Assembly: GCA_005777205.1 (NCBI GenBank)
Contig: SXNB01000278.1
Span: 1-7,446, forward strand
Reading direction: 5' to 3'
From: Burkholderiales bacterium
GTDB lineage: Bacteria; Pseudomonadota; Gammaproteobacteria; Burkholderiales; SG8-39
Length of the DNA: 7,446 nt
Shown here: one piece after another, positions 1-5,604 of the stretch
Layout: every line of letters begins with the position of its first letter
Position numbering within the stretch: position 1 is the stretch's first letter
The notes under the pieces: generated by a model
Told to the model about the DNA's origin: nothing
The model's database searches: none
Seen by the model: only the letters and a program-made list of their open reading frames with translations
Position numbers and translations under genes: made by a program

Positions 1-152
1 AGGAACGGCGGCACGCGGTTCTCCACGCTGGCGGTGCACAGCACACGCGTGTCGCCGAATTCCACCAGCACCGAACCCTCGGCATGGCGGGTGAATTCGC
101 GCGTAAGGCGCACCTCGCGCAACTGGCCTGACTTCCTGCCGCTGGGTCGCAT
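1..152 (-). CDS. rph: RNase PH, N-terminal 50 codons (runs off the left edge)
   Basis: This is the beginning of a phosphorolytic 3'-5' exoribonuclease that trims the 3' ends of tRNA precursors using inorganic phosphate. Reading the minus strand from the ATG at 152 gives MRPSGRK, then a stretch containing HAEGSVLVEFGDTRVLCTAS, which is the highly conserved N-terminal block of RNase PH. Only about 50 of the usual roughly 240 residues are inside the window, so the active site cannot be checked. There is no frameshift in what is visible. The start codon lies 3 nt after the TAG of the phosphatase gene (stop at 156-158), so the genes are probably co-transcribed and translationally coupled. Divergent placement of rph and yicC is also known from Escherichia coli; here a kinase and a phosphatase gene sit between them. 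Confidence 0.95.
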   Translation of the reverse strand, partial: MRPSGRKSGQLREVRLTREFTRHAEGSVLVEFGDTRVLCTASVENRVPPF

Positions 153-155
153 GTC

Positions 156-704
156 CTATTCCTTCTTGCCGGCGTCGGGAGGGCCAAGCGTGGCCTTGAT
201 CTGGGCGATCTGGCTCTCGATCTCAGCATCCGTGACGCGTAGGAAATCGGTAGCCGAAGCGGTGAAGTTGGGTCCCGCGGGCGGCGCCGTCTCCATCGGC
301 ACCGTCGGCGGCTCGTCGAATGCGGCAGGGCGGTCGTCGAGCCGGTGCATCGCCAGCACCGACACGTTGTCGCAGGTCTTGTCGGCACGCGCTTCGGCCA
401 TTTCGATCAACCCGGGCAGCGCCTCTGCGGGCGGCTTGCCGACCAGCCCCATCAGGATCTCGCGTTGGGTGAGCGGCCCCCAGAAACCATCCGAACACAG
501 CAGCAGCTCGTCCTTCTCCAGCGTGACGTTCTCCACTAGATCCATGCGCGGCGAATCCGGCAACCCCGTCTTATGCCCCTGGTGCCCGCCCATGCCGTCC
601 GCGAGCACCAGCACCATCGCCTCGCCGGCCGACCACTGGCCGAGCCGGTCCTGCTGGAAGCTGCGGGGGCCGATCCGGCTGTCCTGGAAAAGGGTGTGCT
701 TCAT
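156..704 (-). pseudogene. PP2C-type Ser/Thr protein phosphatase with large in-frame internal deletion
   Basis: The 182-residue frame starts at the ATG at 704, which overlaps the kinase stop codon as ATGA. It is recognisable as a metal-dependent PPM/PP2C phosphatase. The N-terminus MKHTLFQDSRIG leads to a QQDR motif (17-20), then the metal-binding motif ADGMGGH (35-41), and later SDGFWGPL (71-78) and CDNVSVLAMH (111-120). A Pro/Ala-rich tail of about 60 residues follows. In intact members roughly 120 residues separate DGMGGH from SDGxW, including the GDSR strand and helices of the core. Here only about 30 residues lie between them, and the join falls near residues 41-48 (about 561-584). The reading frame is kept, but a folded, active phosphatase is unlikely. 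The N-terminal and C-terminal metal motifs themselves survive. Intact relatives would be expected to reverse phosphorylation by the neighbouring kinase. Identity is firm; loss of function is inference and an assembly deletion is possible. Confidence 0.8.
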
Positions 705-1649
705 CGTCGCGCGAGCCTGAATATAGCGCTCTTCAACTGCTCCAGCATGAGGAAATCGCCACGGATTCCAGGCAACTTCTCCCCGGACAGGGCCTTTTGC
801 AGCGCGAGCACGCTCTGCGGGTGCTCCAGGTGGTCCGGGCGCAGGCACCCGTCGAGGGTGTCGAGCAGCTCCGCGGAATAGCGCCCGGCCCAGCCCTTGC
901 GCGCCGGGATGATGCGGTCCTTCTCCAGCCGCTCGGCCGCCGTCGGGGGCGGCACGCCCGAGAGGCAGGCGTACAGACTCGCGCCCACCAAATAGAAGTC
1001 GCTTCAGGGCCCGAGCTTCTCGCGCTCGCCGGGGTGCTCGGGCGAGGCGAAGCCTAGGGTATACATCGGCGGTAGATTTTCGTTCTCGGCCTGCAGCGTC
1101 TGGCGCGCGGCGCCGAAGTCGATCAGGAGCGGGGCGCGGTCGTTGCGGATGTAGATGTTGCCCGGCTTGATGTCCAGGTGGAGCAATCGCCCGGTGTACA
1201 CCTCGCGCAGGCCGTTCATCAGCTCGATGATGGGTGCTGCGGATCCATTCCTCCTTCAGCGCCCCGCTGCGCTTCTTGATGTGCTCTCGCAGACTGCGGC
1301 CGCGCTCGTAGCGCATCACCATGTAGACGGTGCCGTTGGCGCGGAAGAAATTGAGCACCCGCACCACGTTCGGATGCGCGAGACCGGCCAGCGCCATGCC
1401 TTCCTCGAAGAAGCACTTCAGCCCGTAGCGGAAGGCGGGCAGCGTTTCCTCGGGCACCACGGGCGCGGGGCTGGAGTCGGTGCGCAGCGCGAATCTCGCC
1501 GGCAGGTATTCCTTGAGCACCACCGGCGCCTCGTTCTCGTCGTGCGCGAGGTAGACGAACGAAAAGCCACCCGAGACGAGCACTCTCAGGATGCGGTGGT
1601 TTTCCAGCTGGAAGCCTTCCGGGAGCGGCTGGTTGGCTTGCGAGGACAT
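701..1649 (-). pseudogene. Hanks-type Ser/Thr protein kinase, broken by one frameshift and one nonsense codon
   Basis: The most likely start is the ATG at 1649 (MSSQANQPLP). The N-lobe reads VSGGFSFVYLAHD (glycine loop, about 25-37), then VVLKEYLPA with the ATP-binding Lys46, then HPNVVRVLNFFRANGTVYMV (about 92-111). Just after WIRST the frame is lost. Removing one G from the GGG at 1232-1234 (CCC in the coding strand) restores TIIELMNGLREV and the rest of the kinase: HLDIKPGN (157-164) catalytic loop, IDFGAAR with DFG at 177-179, and FASPEH. At codon 215 a TGA (1004-1006) stands where relatives have Trp (GPWSD), and the same frame continues with SDFYLVGASLYACLSG to a TGA at 701-703. Correcting the single base gives exactly 316 codons, so only these two lesions break the frame. 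Catalytic residues remain. The stop overlaps the phosphatase ATG, so the pair was an operon with rph. No good ribosome-binding site is seen; GGGGAG directly abuts the ATG. Confidence 0.85.
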
Positions 1650-1662
1650 CTCCCCGTATGAT
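1633..1662 (+). promoter_or_regulatory. Putative sigma-70 promoter for the yicC operon
   Basis: TTGGCT (1633-1638) and TATGAT (1657-1662) are separated by 18 nt and match 4 of 6 and 5 of 6 positions of the -35 and -10 consensus. Transcription would begin near 1669-1670, about 60 nt upstream of the yicC ATG. The -35 element overlaps the first codons of the divergent kinase gene, so polymerase binding here could interfere with kinase expression. The rest of the 1650-1728 gap has no obvious operator. It does contain a CCTCCT tract (1715-1720) and no purine-rich Shine-Dalgarno sequence before yicC. This is pattern matching by eye in a GC-rich background where AT-rich hexamers are uncommon. Confidence 0.4.
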
Positions 1663-1728
1663 GACTGCTGCCTGCGAATTCCCCACAGGCAAACCTCACA
1701 GCGCGAACCGGATTCCTCCTCTCCAGCC

Positions 1729-2595
1729 ATGATCCGCAGCATGACCGGTTACGCCGCCGCCAGCGCGCAAACGCCGCGCGGCGCGCTGGCGCTCGAGATG
1801 CGCACGGTCAACTCGCGCTTCCTCGACCTGCAGTTCCGCGTCTCCGAGGAACTGCGCGCGAGCGAACCGCTGCTGCGCGAGCTGATCACGGCACGCATCT
1901 CACGCGGCAAGGTGGATTGCCGCCTCGCGCTGGGCGGCGGCGGCGCGGGTACGGCGCCGCGCCCGCTCAACGCCCAGGCGCTCGCCGAACTCAGGCGCCT
2001 CGCTGAAGAGGCGGGGCGCGCGTTCCCGGAAGCCGCGCCGCTGCGCCTCGCGGACGTGCTGCGCTGGCCCGGGGTGCTCGCCGACGCGCCGGTGAACGAG
2101 GATGCGATCCGCGCCGCGGTCGAGACACTGGCGCGGCGCGCGCTGGAGGAGTTGTGCGCGGCGCGCGAGCGCGAGGGCGCCAAGCTGGCAGCCATCATTC
2201 TGGAGCGCGTGGCACAGATGCGCGAACGCGTGGCGCAGGCAGCGCCGCTGGTGCCCGAGGCGATCGCGGCCTGGAAGGCCCGGGTCGCCGAGCGCCTGCG
2301 CGAGGCGCAGGTGGCGGTGGACGAGGAGCGCATCCGCGCCGAGCTCGCGGTGCAGGCGGCGCGCAGCGACGTGGACGAGGAATTGACGCGGCTCGGTGCG
2401 CACCTGTCGGAAGTGGAGCGGGTGCTGGCGAAAGGCGGCGCCGCCGGAAAGCGGCTCGATTTCCTCGCCCAGGAACTCACTCGCGAGGCGAACACCCTCG
2501 CCTCCAAGGCTCAGGGCCTCGCGCTCGCCGACTGCGCCCTGGAATTGAAGCTCCTGATCGAGCAGGTGCGCGAGCAGGTGCAGAATATTGAGTGA
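1729..2595 (+). CDS. yicC: YicC/YloC family endoribonuclease
   Basis: The protein has 288 residues, essentially the length of the E. coli protein (287). It starts with MIRSMTGYAAA, the near-invariant start of the family, which fixes the ATG at 1729 rather than an upstream in-frame ATG. The N-terminal YicC domain includes LEMRTVNSRFLDLQFR (about 24-39). The C-terminal DUF1732 domain carries GKRLDFLAQELTREANTLASKA (about 240-261), the family hallmark. The middle is rich in Ala, Arg and Glu and is probably helical. Family members in E. coli and Bacillus subtilis are reported to be RNA endonucleases; E. coli YicC promotes decay of the small RNA RyhB with polynucleotide phosphorylase. It is a cytoplasmic protein. 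It is the first gene of the yicC-gmk-rpoZ-spoT operon, and its stop is within 8 nt of the gmk ATG, or overlaps an alternative gmk TTG start. No Shine-Dalgarno sequence is obvious. Intact. Confidence 0.95.
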   Translation: MIRSMTGYAAASAQTPRGALALEMRTVNSRFLDLQFRVSEELRASEPLLRELITARISRGKVDCRLALGGGGAGTAPRPLNAQALAELRRLAEEAGRAFPEAAPLRLADVLRWPGVLADAPVNEDAIRAAVETLARRALEELCAAREREGAKLAAIILERVAQMRERVAQAAPLVPEAIAAWKARVAERLREAQVAVDEERIRAELAVQAARSDVDEELTRLGAHLSEVERVLAKGGAAGKRLDFLAQELTREANTLASKAQGLALADCALELKLLIEQVREQVQNIE

Positions 2596-2602
2596 GAACG
2601 CC

Positions 2603-3181
2603 ATGAAGGGACTTCTGTTCATCATCGCCGCGCCCTCCGGAGCCGGGAAAAGTTCGCTCATCGAGGCGCTGCTCAAGGACGACCCGAAGCTGACGCTGTC
2701 CATTTCCTGCACCACGCGGGCGCCGCGCCCGGGCGAGGCGGACGGCCGCGAGTACCACTTCGTGGACGAGAAGACCTTTCTCGCCATGCTGGAACGGGGC
2801 GAGTTCCTGGAATGCGCTGAGGTGCACGGCAACCGCTACGGCACCTCCCAGGCGGTGATCCAGGAGATCCTCGAGGCCGGCCGCGACCTGCTGCTGGAGA
2901 TCGACTGGCAGGGCGCGCAGCAGGTGCGCCGCCTGGTCCCGGGCACCATCGGCATCTTCATCCACCCGCCGTCAGTCCAGGAACTGGAGCGGCGCATGCG
3001 CCATCGAGGCAAGGACCCCGAGGCCGCCATCCAGCGCCGCCTGGCCAACGCGCGGGAGGAAATAGAGCATGCCTGCGAGTTCGAATACGCTATAATTAAC
3101 AAAGACTTCGATGTCGCCCTGAAAGACCTGCAGGCCATCATCCGCGCCGAGCGGCTTCGGAATGCAAGATCCAGCAACTGA
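2603..3181 (+). CDS. gmk: Guanylate kinase
   Basis: Catalyses ATP + GMP to ADP + GDP, the essential step that feeds GTP, dGTP and (p)ppGpp synthesis in the cytoplasm. The 192-residue protein shows the P-loop APSGAGKSS (about 10-18), the GMP-binding segment SCTTRAPRPGE (35-45) with both arginines, GREYHF, and the LLLEIDWQGAQQV block that follows the NMP-binding domain. The lid-region arginines (ELERRMRHRGKD) and the closing IIRAERLR are also present. The C-terminus stops soon after RAERLR and is roughly 15 residues shorter than E. coli Gmk; that tail is variable and not catalytic. The ATG at 2603 follows AGTGAG at a usable distance and leaves 7 nt after the yicC stop. An in-frame TTG at 2588 would add five residues and overlap yicC. 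rpoZ begins 24 nt downstream, and neighbours rpoZ and spoT are the classic partners of gmk. Confidence 0.96.
   Translation: MKGLLFIIAAPSGAGKSSLIEALLKDDPKLTLSISCTTRAPRPGEADGREYHFVDEKTFLAMLERGEFLECAEVHGNRYGTSQAVIQEILEAGRDLLLEIDWQGAQQVRRLVPGTIGIFIHPPSVQELERRMRHRGKDPEAAIQRRLANAREEIEHACEFEYAIINKDFDVALKDLQAIIRAERLRNARSSN
3091..3096 (+). promoter_or_regulatory. Consensus TATAAT inside gmk (possible internal -10 element)
   Basis: A perfect TATAAT falls in the gmk codons for Tyr-Ala-Ile-Ile-Asn, within a locally AT-rich patch in otherwise GC-rich DNA, 109 nt upstream of the rpoZ ATG. It could be the -10 element of an internal promoter for rpoZ-spoT. No convincing -35 hexamer is present 16-18 nt upstream, and there is no extended -10 TG. 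The encoded peptide is conserved in the family (E. coli has a similar YLIVN segment), so protein constraint may be sufficient explanation. Confidence 0.2.
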
Positions 3182-3192
3182 CCAGCACCTGA
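3171..3192 (+). repeat. Imperfect 11-bp tandem duplication across the gmk stop codon
   Basis: CCAGCAACTGA (3171-3181) is followed immediately by CCAGCACCTGA (3182-3192), with one mismatch in 11. The TGA ending the first copy is the in-frame stop of gmk. The second copy is out of the gmk frame and fills half of the 24-nt gap to rpoZ. It may be a small slippage duplication or coincidence. Confidence 0.5.
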
Positions 3193-3205
3193 TCGGAAAA
3201 CTGCC

Positions 3206-3433
3206 ATGGCCCGCATCACCGTTGAAGATTGCCTGAAGAGAATCCCGAACCGCTTCCAGCTCACGCTGGCGGCGACCTACCGCGCCCGCCAGTTGAGCCA
3301 GGGCGCCACCGCGCTGGTCGAGCACGACAAGGACAAGCACACCGTGATCGCGCTGCGCGAGATCGCCAGCGGCAAGATCGGCGTTGAGGTCCTCAAGCGC
3401 AACGCCAGTTCGACGCCACTTCCCACGCTCTAG
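3206..3433 (+). CDS. rpoZ: DNA-directed RNA polymerase omega subunit
   Basis: The 75-residue protein starts MARITVEDCLKRIPNRFQL, the standard N-terminus of proteobacterial omega, and continues with AATYRARQL (the segment that clamps the beta' subunit) and TVIALREIASGKIGVE. Omega helps fold and stabilise beta' and, in E. coli, contributes to ppGpp binding site 1 of RNA polymerase. Length is close to betaproteobacterial omegas (about 67 residues) and shorter than the 91 of E. coli, with a slightly extended Ser/Thr/Pro tail (NASSTPLPTL). A weak GGA lies about 10 nt before the ATG. It sits between gmk and spoT as in many proteobacteria, and its stop is 45 nt before the preferred spoT start. Intact. 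Confidence 0.97.
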   Translation: MARITVEDCLKRIPNRFQLTLAATYRARQLSQGATALVEHDKDKHTVIALREIASGKIGVEVLKRNASSTPLPTL

Positions 3434-3441
3434 GGAATGCC

Positions 3442-3478
3442 CTGGCGCAGGGGGGCGCCAGCTAAACTACCTCCCCCC
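3442..3478 (+). promoter_or_regulatory. Hairpin with possible pseudoknot in the spoT leader
   Basis: CTGGCGC (3442-3448) pairs perfectly with GCGCCAG (3455-3461), leaving the 6-nt loop AGGGGG. The five loop Gs can pair with the run of six Cs at 3473-3478, which ends directly before the spoT ATG at 3479. The geometry fits an H-type pseudoknot: loop 1 of 1 nt, loop 3 of 11 nt crossing a 7-bp stem. No Shine-Dalgarno sequence precedes the ATG, and there is no T-run, so this is not an intrinsic terminator. It could modulate spoT translation. The stems are seen in the sequence; the function is inference. Confidence 0.35.
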
Positions 3479-5599
3479 ATGTCCGCCGTCTCCGCCCCCG
3501 TCCTGGATGCCAGCCGCTTCGCATATCTGAAGCCGAGGGACGTGGCACGCGTCGCCGAGGCCTATCGCTTCTCGGACGCGGCCCACGCCGGCCAGACCCG
3601 GCAGTCAGGTGAGCCCTACATTTCGCACCCGCTGGCAGTGGCCGAGATCCTGGCCGGCTGGCACCTGGACGGTCAGGCGCTGCAGGCGGCGCTCCTGCAC
3701 GACGTGATGGAGGATACCTCGGTCACCAAGGACGAGATCTCCGACACCTTCGGCAAACCGGTGGCCGAGTTGGTGGACGGCCTCTCGAAGCTGGACAAGA
3801 TCGAGTTCCAGTCGGCCGAGGATGCGCAGGCCGAGAACTTCCGGAAAATGCTGCTCGCCATGGCGCGCGACGTGCGCGTCATCCTGATCAAGCTCGCGGA
3901 TCGCCTCCACAACATGCGTACGCTCGATGCGGTGCCACCGGCCAAGCGCCGGCGCGTGGCGCGCGAGACCATGGAAATCTACGCCCCGATCGCGAACCGG
4001 CTGGGCCTGAACGAGCTGTTTCACGAGCTGCAGGAACTCGCCTTCTCGCACATGTTCCCGCTGCGCTACCGGGTGCTGGTCAAGGCCACGCGCAACGCGC
4101 GCGGCAACCGGCACGAGCTGGTCGGCAAGATCGAGGCGGCGGTAAAAGCGAAGCTGGCCGAGGCCAGAATCGAGGCCGCGGTGTCCGGGCGCGAGAAGCA
4201 CATCTCTTCCATCTACCGCAAGATGATCGAGAAGCACCTGTCGTTCTCCGAGGTGCACGACATCTACGGACTGCGCGTGGTGGTGAAGGACGTCCCCACC
4301 TGCTACCTGACGATTGGCGCCCTGCACGGCCTGTACAAGCCGGTGCCGGGCAAGTTCAAGGACTACATCGCGATCCCGAAGACGAACGGCTACCAGTCCA
4401 TCCACACCGCGCTCATCGGCCCCTACGGCGTGCCGCTGGAGGTGCAGGTGCGCACCGAGTCCATGCACCGCCTGGCCGAAGCCGGCGTCGCCTCGCACTG
4501 GATGTACAAGGACGATGCGGCGTCGCTCAACGAGCTGCAGAAGAAGACCCACCAGTGGCTGCAGTCGCTGCTGGAGATCCAGAGCCAGTCGGGCGATTCG
4601 CAGGAGTTCCTCGAGCACGTCAAGGTCAATCTGTTTCCCGACGAAGTCTACGTCTTCACGCCCAAGGGCCGGATCATGTCCCTGCCCAGGGGCGCCACCG
4701 CGGTGGACCTCGCCTACGCGGTGCACACCGACGTCGGCAACCGCTGCGTCGCGGCTAAGGTGAACGGCGAGCTGGTGCCGCTGCGGACCGAGTTGCGCAA
4801 CGGCGACCGCGTCGAGGCGATCACCACCGGCTACGCCAAGCCCAACCCGGCCTGGCTGCAGTACGTGCGCACCGCCAAGGCGCGCTCCAACATCCGCCAC
4901 TTCCTGAAGACCATGCAGTACGAGGAGTCCGCGGCGCTGGGCGAGCGGCTGCTGGAGCAGGCGCTAAAGGGCTACGGGGTGACGCTGGCGGACATCGGGG
5001 AGGCGAACTGGGAGCGGGTGATCCGCGAGACCGTCGGCCTCACTAAGGTGGAACTGCTGGCCGACATGGGCCTGGGCAAGCAGTTGCCCGCGGTGGTCGC
5101 GCGCCGCCTGGTGCTGCGCGCCGAGGGCGAGGCCAAGCCCCACGCCAAGGCGGCGAGCGTGGTGATCCGCGGCACCGAGGGCATGGCGGTGCAGCTCGCC
5201 AGTTGCTGTCGCCCGATCCCGGGCGACGCCATCGTGGGTTCCATCAAGAAGGGCCAGGGCCTGGTAGTGCACACCGCCGAATGCCGCCACATCGCGCGCT
5301 CGCGGCGCGCCCAGCCCGAGGCCTGGATCGACGTCGAGTGGGACCGGCAGCCGACGCGCCTGTTCCAGACCTCGATCAAGGTGATGGTGGCCAACGAGCG
5401 CGGCGTGCTCGCCAAGGTGGCCTCGGCGATCGCCGAGGCCGGCTCCAACATCGACTCCATCAGCATGGAGGAGGACCGCTCGGTGTACACCACGATGCTG
5501 TTCGTGGTGGAGGTCGCCAACCGCGCGCATCTGGCGCGCGTCATGCGCTCCATCCGCCGCCTGTCAGAAGCGAAGAAGCTGCTGCGGGTGCGGGAATAG
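3479..5599 (+). CDS. spoT: Bifunctional (p)ppGpp synthetase/hydrolase
   Basis: A 706-residue RelA/SpoT protein that sets the level of the alarmone (p)ppGpp. The N-terminal HD hydrolase is complete: YISHPL (His50), HD at 74-75 in LLHDVMED, ED at 78-79, and RLHNMRT with Asn145. The synthetase domain follows: GREKHISSIYRKM (237-249), DIYGLRVVV (Asp261), the substrate loop KFKDYIAIPKTNGYQSIHT (292-310) and LEVQVRTESMH with Glu321. The KFKD motif has the basic charge pattern (RxKD type) of bifunctional enzymes, not the acidic ExDD of synthetase-only RelA. A TGS domain (about 387-450), a helical region, a conserved-cysteine segment (Cys576-Cys577 in ASCCRPIPGD) and a C-terminal ACT domain (from about 631) complete the regulatory half. 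The ATG at 3479 is preferred because relatives begin at this point. An ATG at 3437 would add a low-complexity 14-residue extension encoded by the hairpin. Last gene of the operon; its TAG is 2 nt from the convergent oxidoreductase stop. Confidence 0.96.
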   Translation: MSAVSAPVLDASRFAYLKPRDVARVAEAYRFSDAAHAGQTRQSGEPYISHPLAVAEILAGWHLDGQALQAALLHDVMEDTSVTKDEISDTFGKPVAELVDGLSKLDKIEFQSAEDAQAENFRKMLLAMARDVRVILIKLADRLHNMRTLDAVPPAKRRRVARETMEIYAPIANRLGLNELFHELQELAFSHMFPLRYRVLVKATRNARGNRHELVGKIEAAVKAKLAEARIEAAVSGREKHISSIYRKMIEKHLSFSEVHDIYGLRVVVKDVPTCYLTIGALHGLYKPVPGKFKDYIAIPKTNGYQSIHTALIGPYGVPLEVQVRTESMHRLAEAGVASHWMYKDDAASLNELQKKTHQWLQSLLEIQSQSGDSQEFLEHVKVNLFPDEVYVFTPKGRIMSLPRGATAVDLAYAVHTDVGNRCVAAKVNGELVPLRTELRNGDRVEAITTGYAKPNPAWLQYVRTAKARSNIRHFLKTMQYEESAALGERLLEQALKGYGVTLADIGEANWERVIRETVGLTKVELLADMGLGKQLPAVVARRLVLRAEGEAKPHAKAASVVIRGTEGMAVQLASCCRPIPGDAIVGSIKKGQGLVVHTAECRHIARSRRAQPEAWIDVEWDRQPTRLFQTSIKVMVANERGVLAKVASAIAEAGSNIDSISMEEDRSVYTTMLFVVEVANRAHLARVMRSIRRLSEAKKLLRVRE

Positions 5600-5604
5600 C
5601 GCTA
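5597..5604. other. Palindromic shared stop: TAGCGCTA
   Basis: The spoT stop (TAG, 5597-5599, plus) and the oxidoreductase stop (TAG, complement of 5602-5604) together with the 2-nt gap form a perfect 8-bp palindrome. The flanks can extend it only into an imperfect stem (for example GGTGC at 5587-5591 with GCACC at 5616-5620). No T-run on either side marks an intrinsic terminator. Confidence 0.9.

Noticed and set aside
34..720. Plus-strand open frame of 228 codons opposite the phosphatase
   Set aside because: It is the antisense shadow of the PP2C and rph frames, which carry the real family motifs.
1004..1006. TGA in the kinase read as Trp or selenocysteine (alternative code or recoding)
   Set aside because: TGA serves as the normal stop of yicC and gmk in this window, no selenocysteine insertion hairpin was seen, and the same gene also carries a frameshift.
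1715..1720. CCTCCT in the yicC leader as a regulatory anti-Shine-Dalgarno element (or AGGAGG as a minus-strand ribosome-binding site)
   Set aside because: On the minus strand no start codon lies at a suitable distance. On the plus strand there is no Shine-Dalgarno partner nearby to sequester.
1900..2832. Minus-strand open frame opposite yicC and gmk
   Set aside because: Antisense to two conserved genes; His/Arg/Ala-rich with no domain.
3442..3478. Hairpin after rpoZ as a rho-independent terminator
   Set aside because: No T-run follows the stem; the sequence continues into a C-run and the spoT start codon.
3605..4900. Long open frame (431 codons) on the minus strand across spoT
   Set aside because: It lies wholly antisense to a clearly conserved spoT, has the His/Asp/Val/Gly/Arg-rich composition typical of shadow frames in GC-rich DNA, and shows no recognisable domain.
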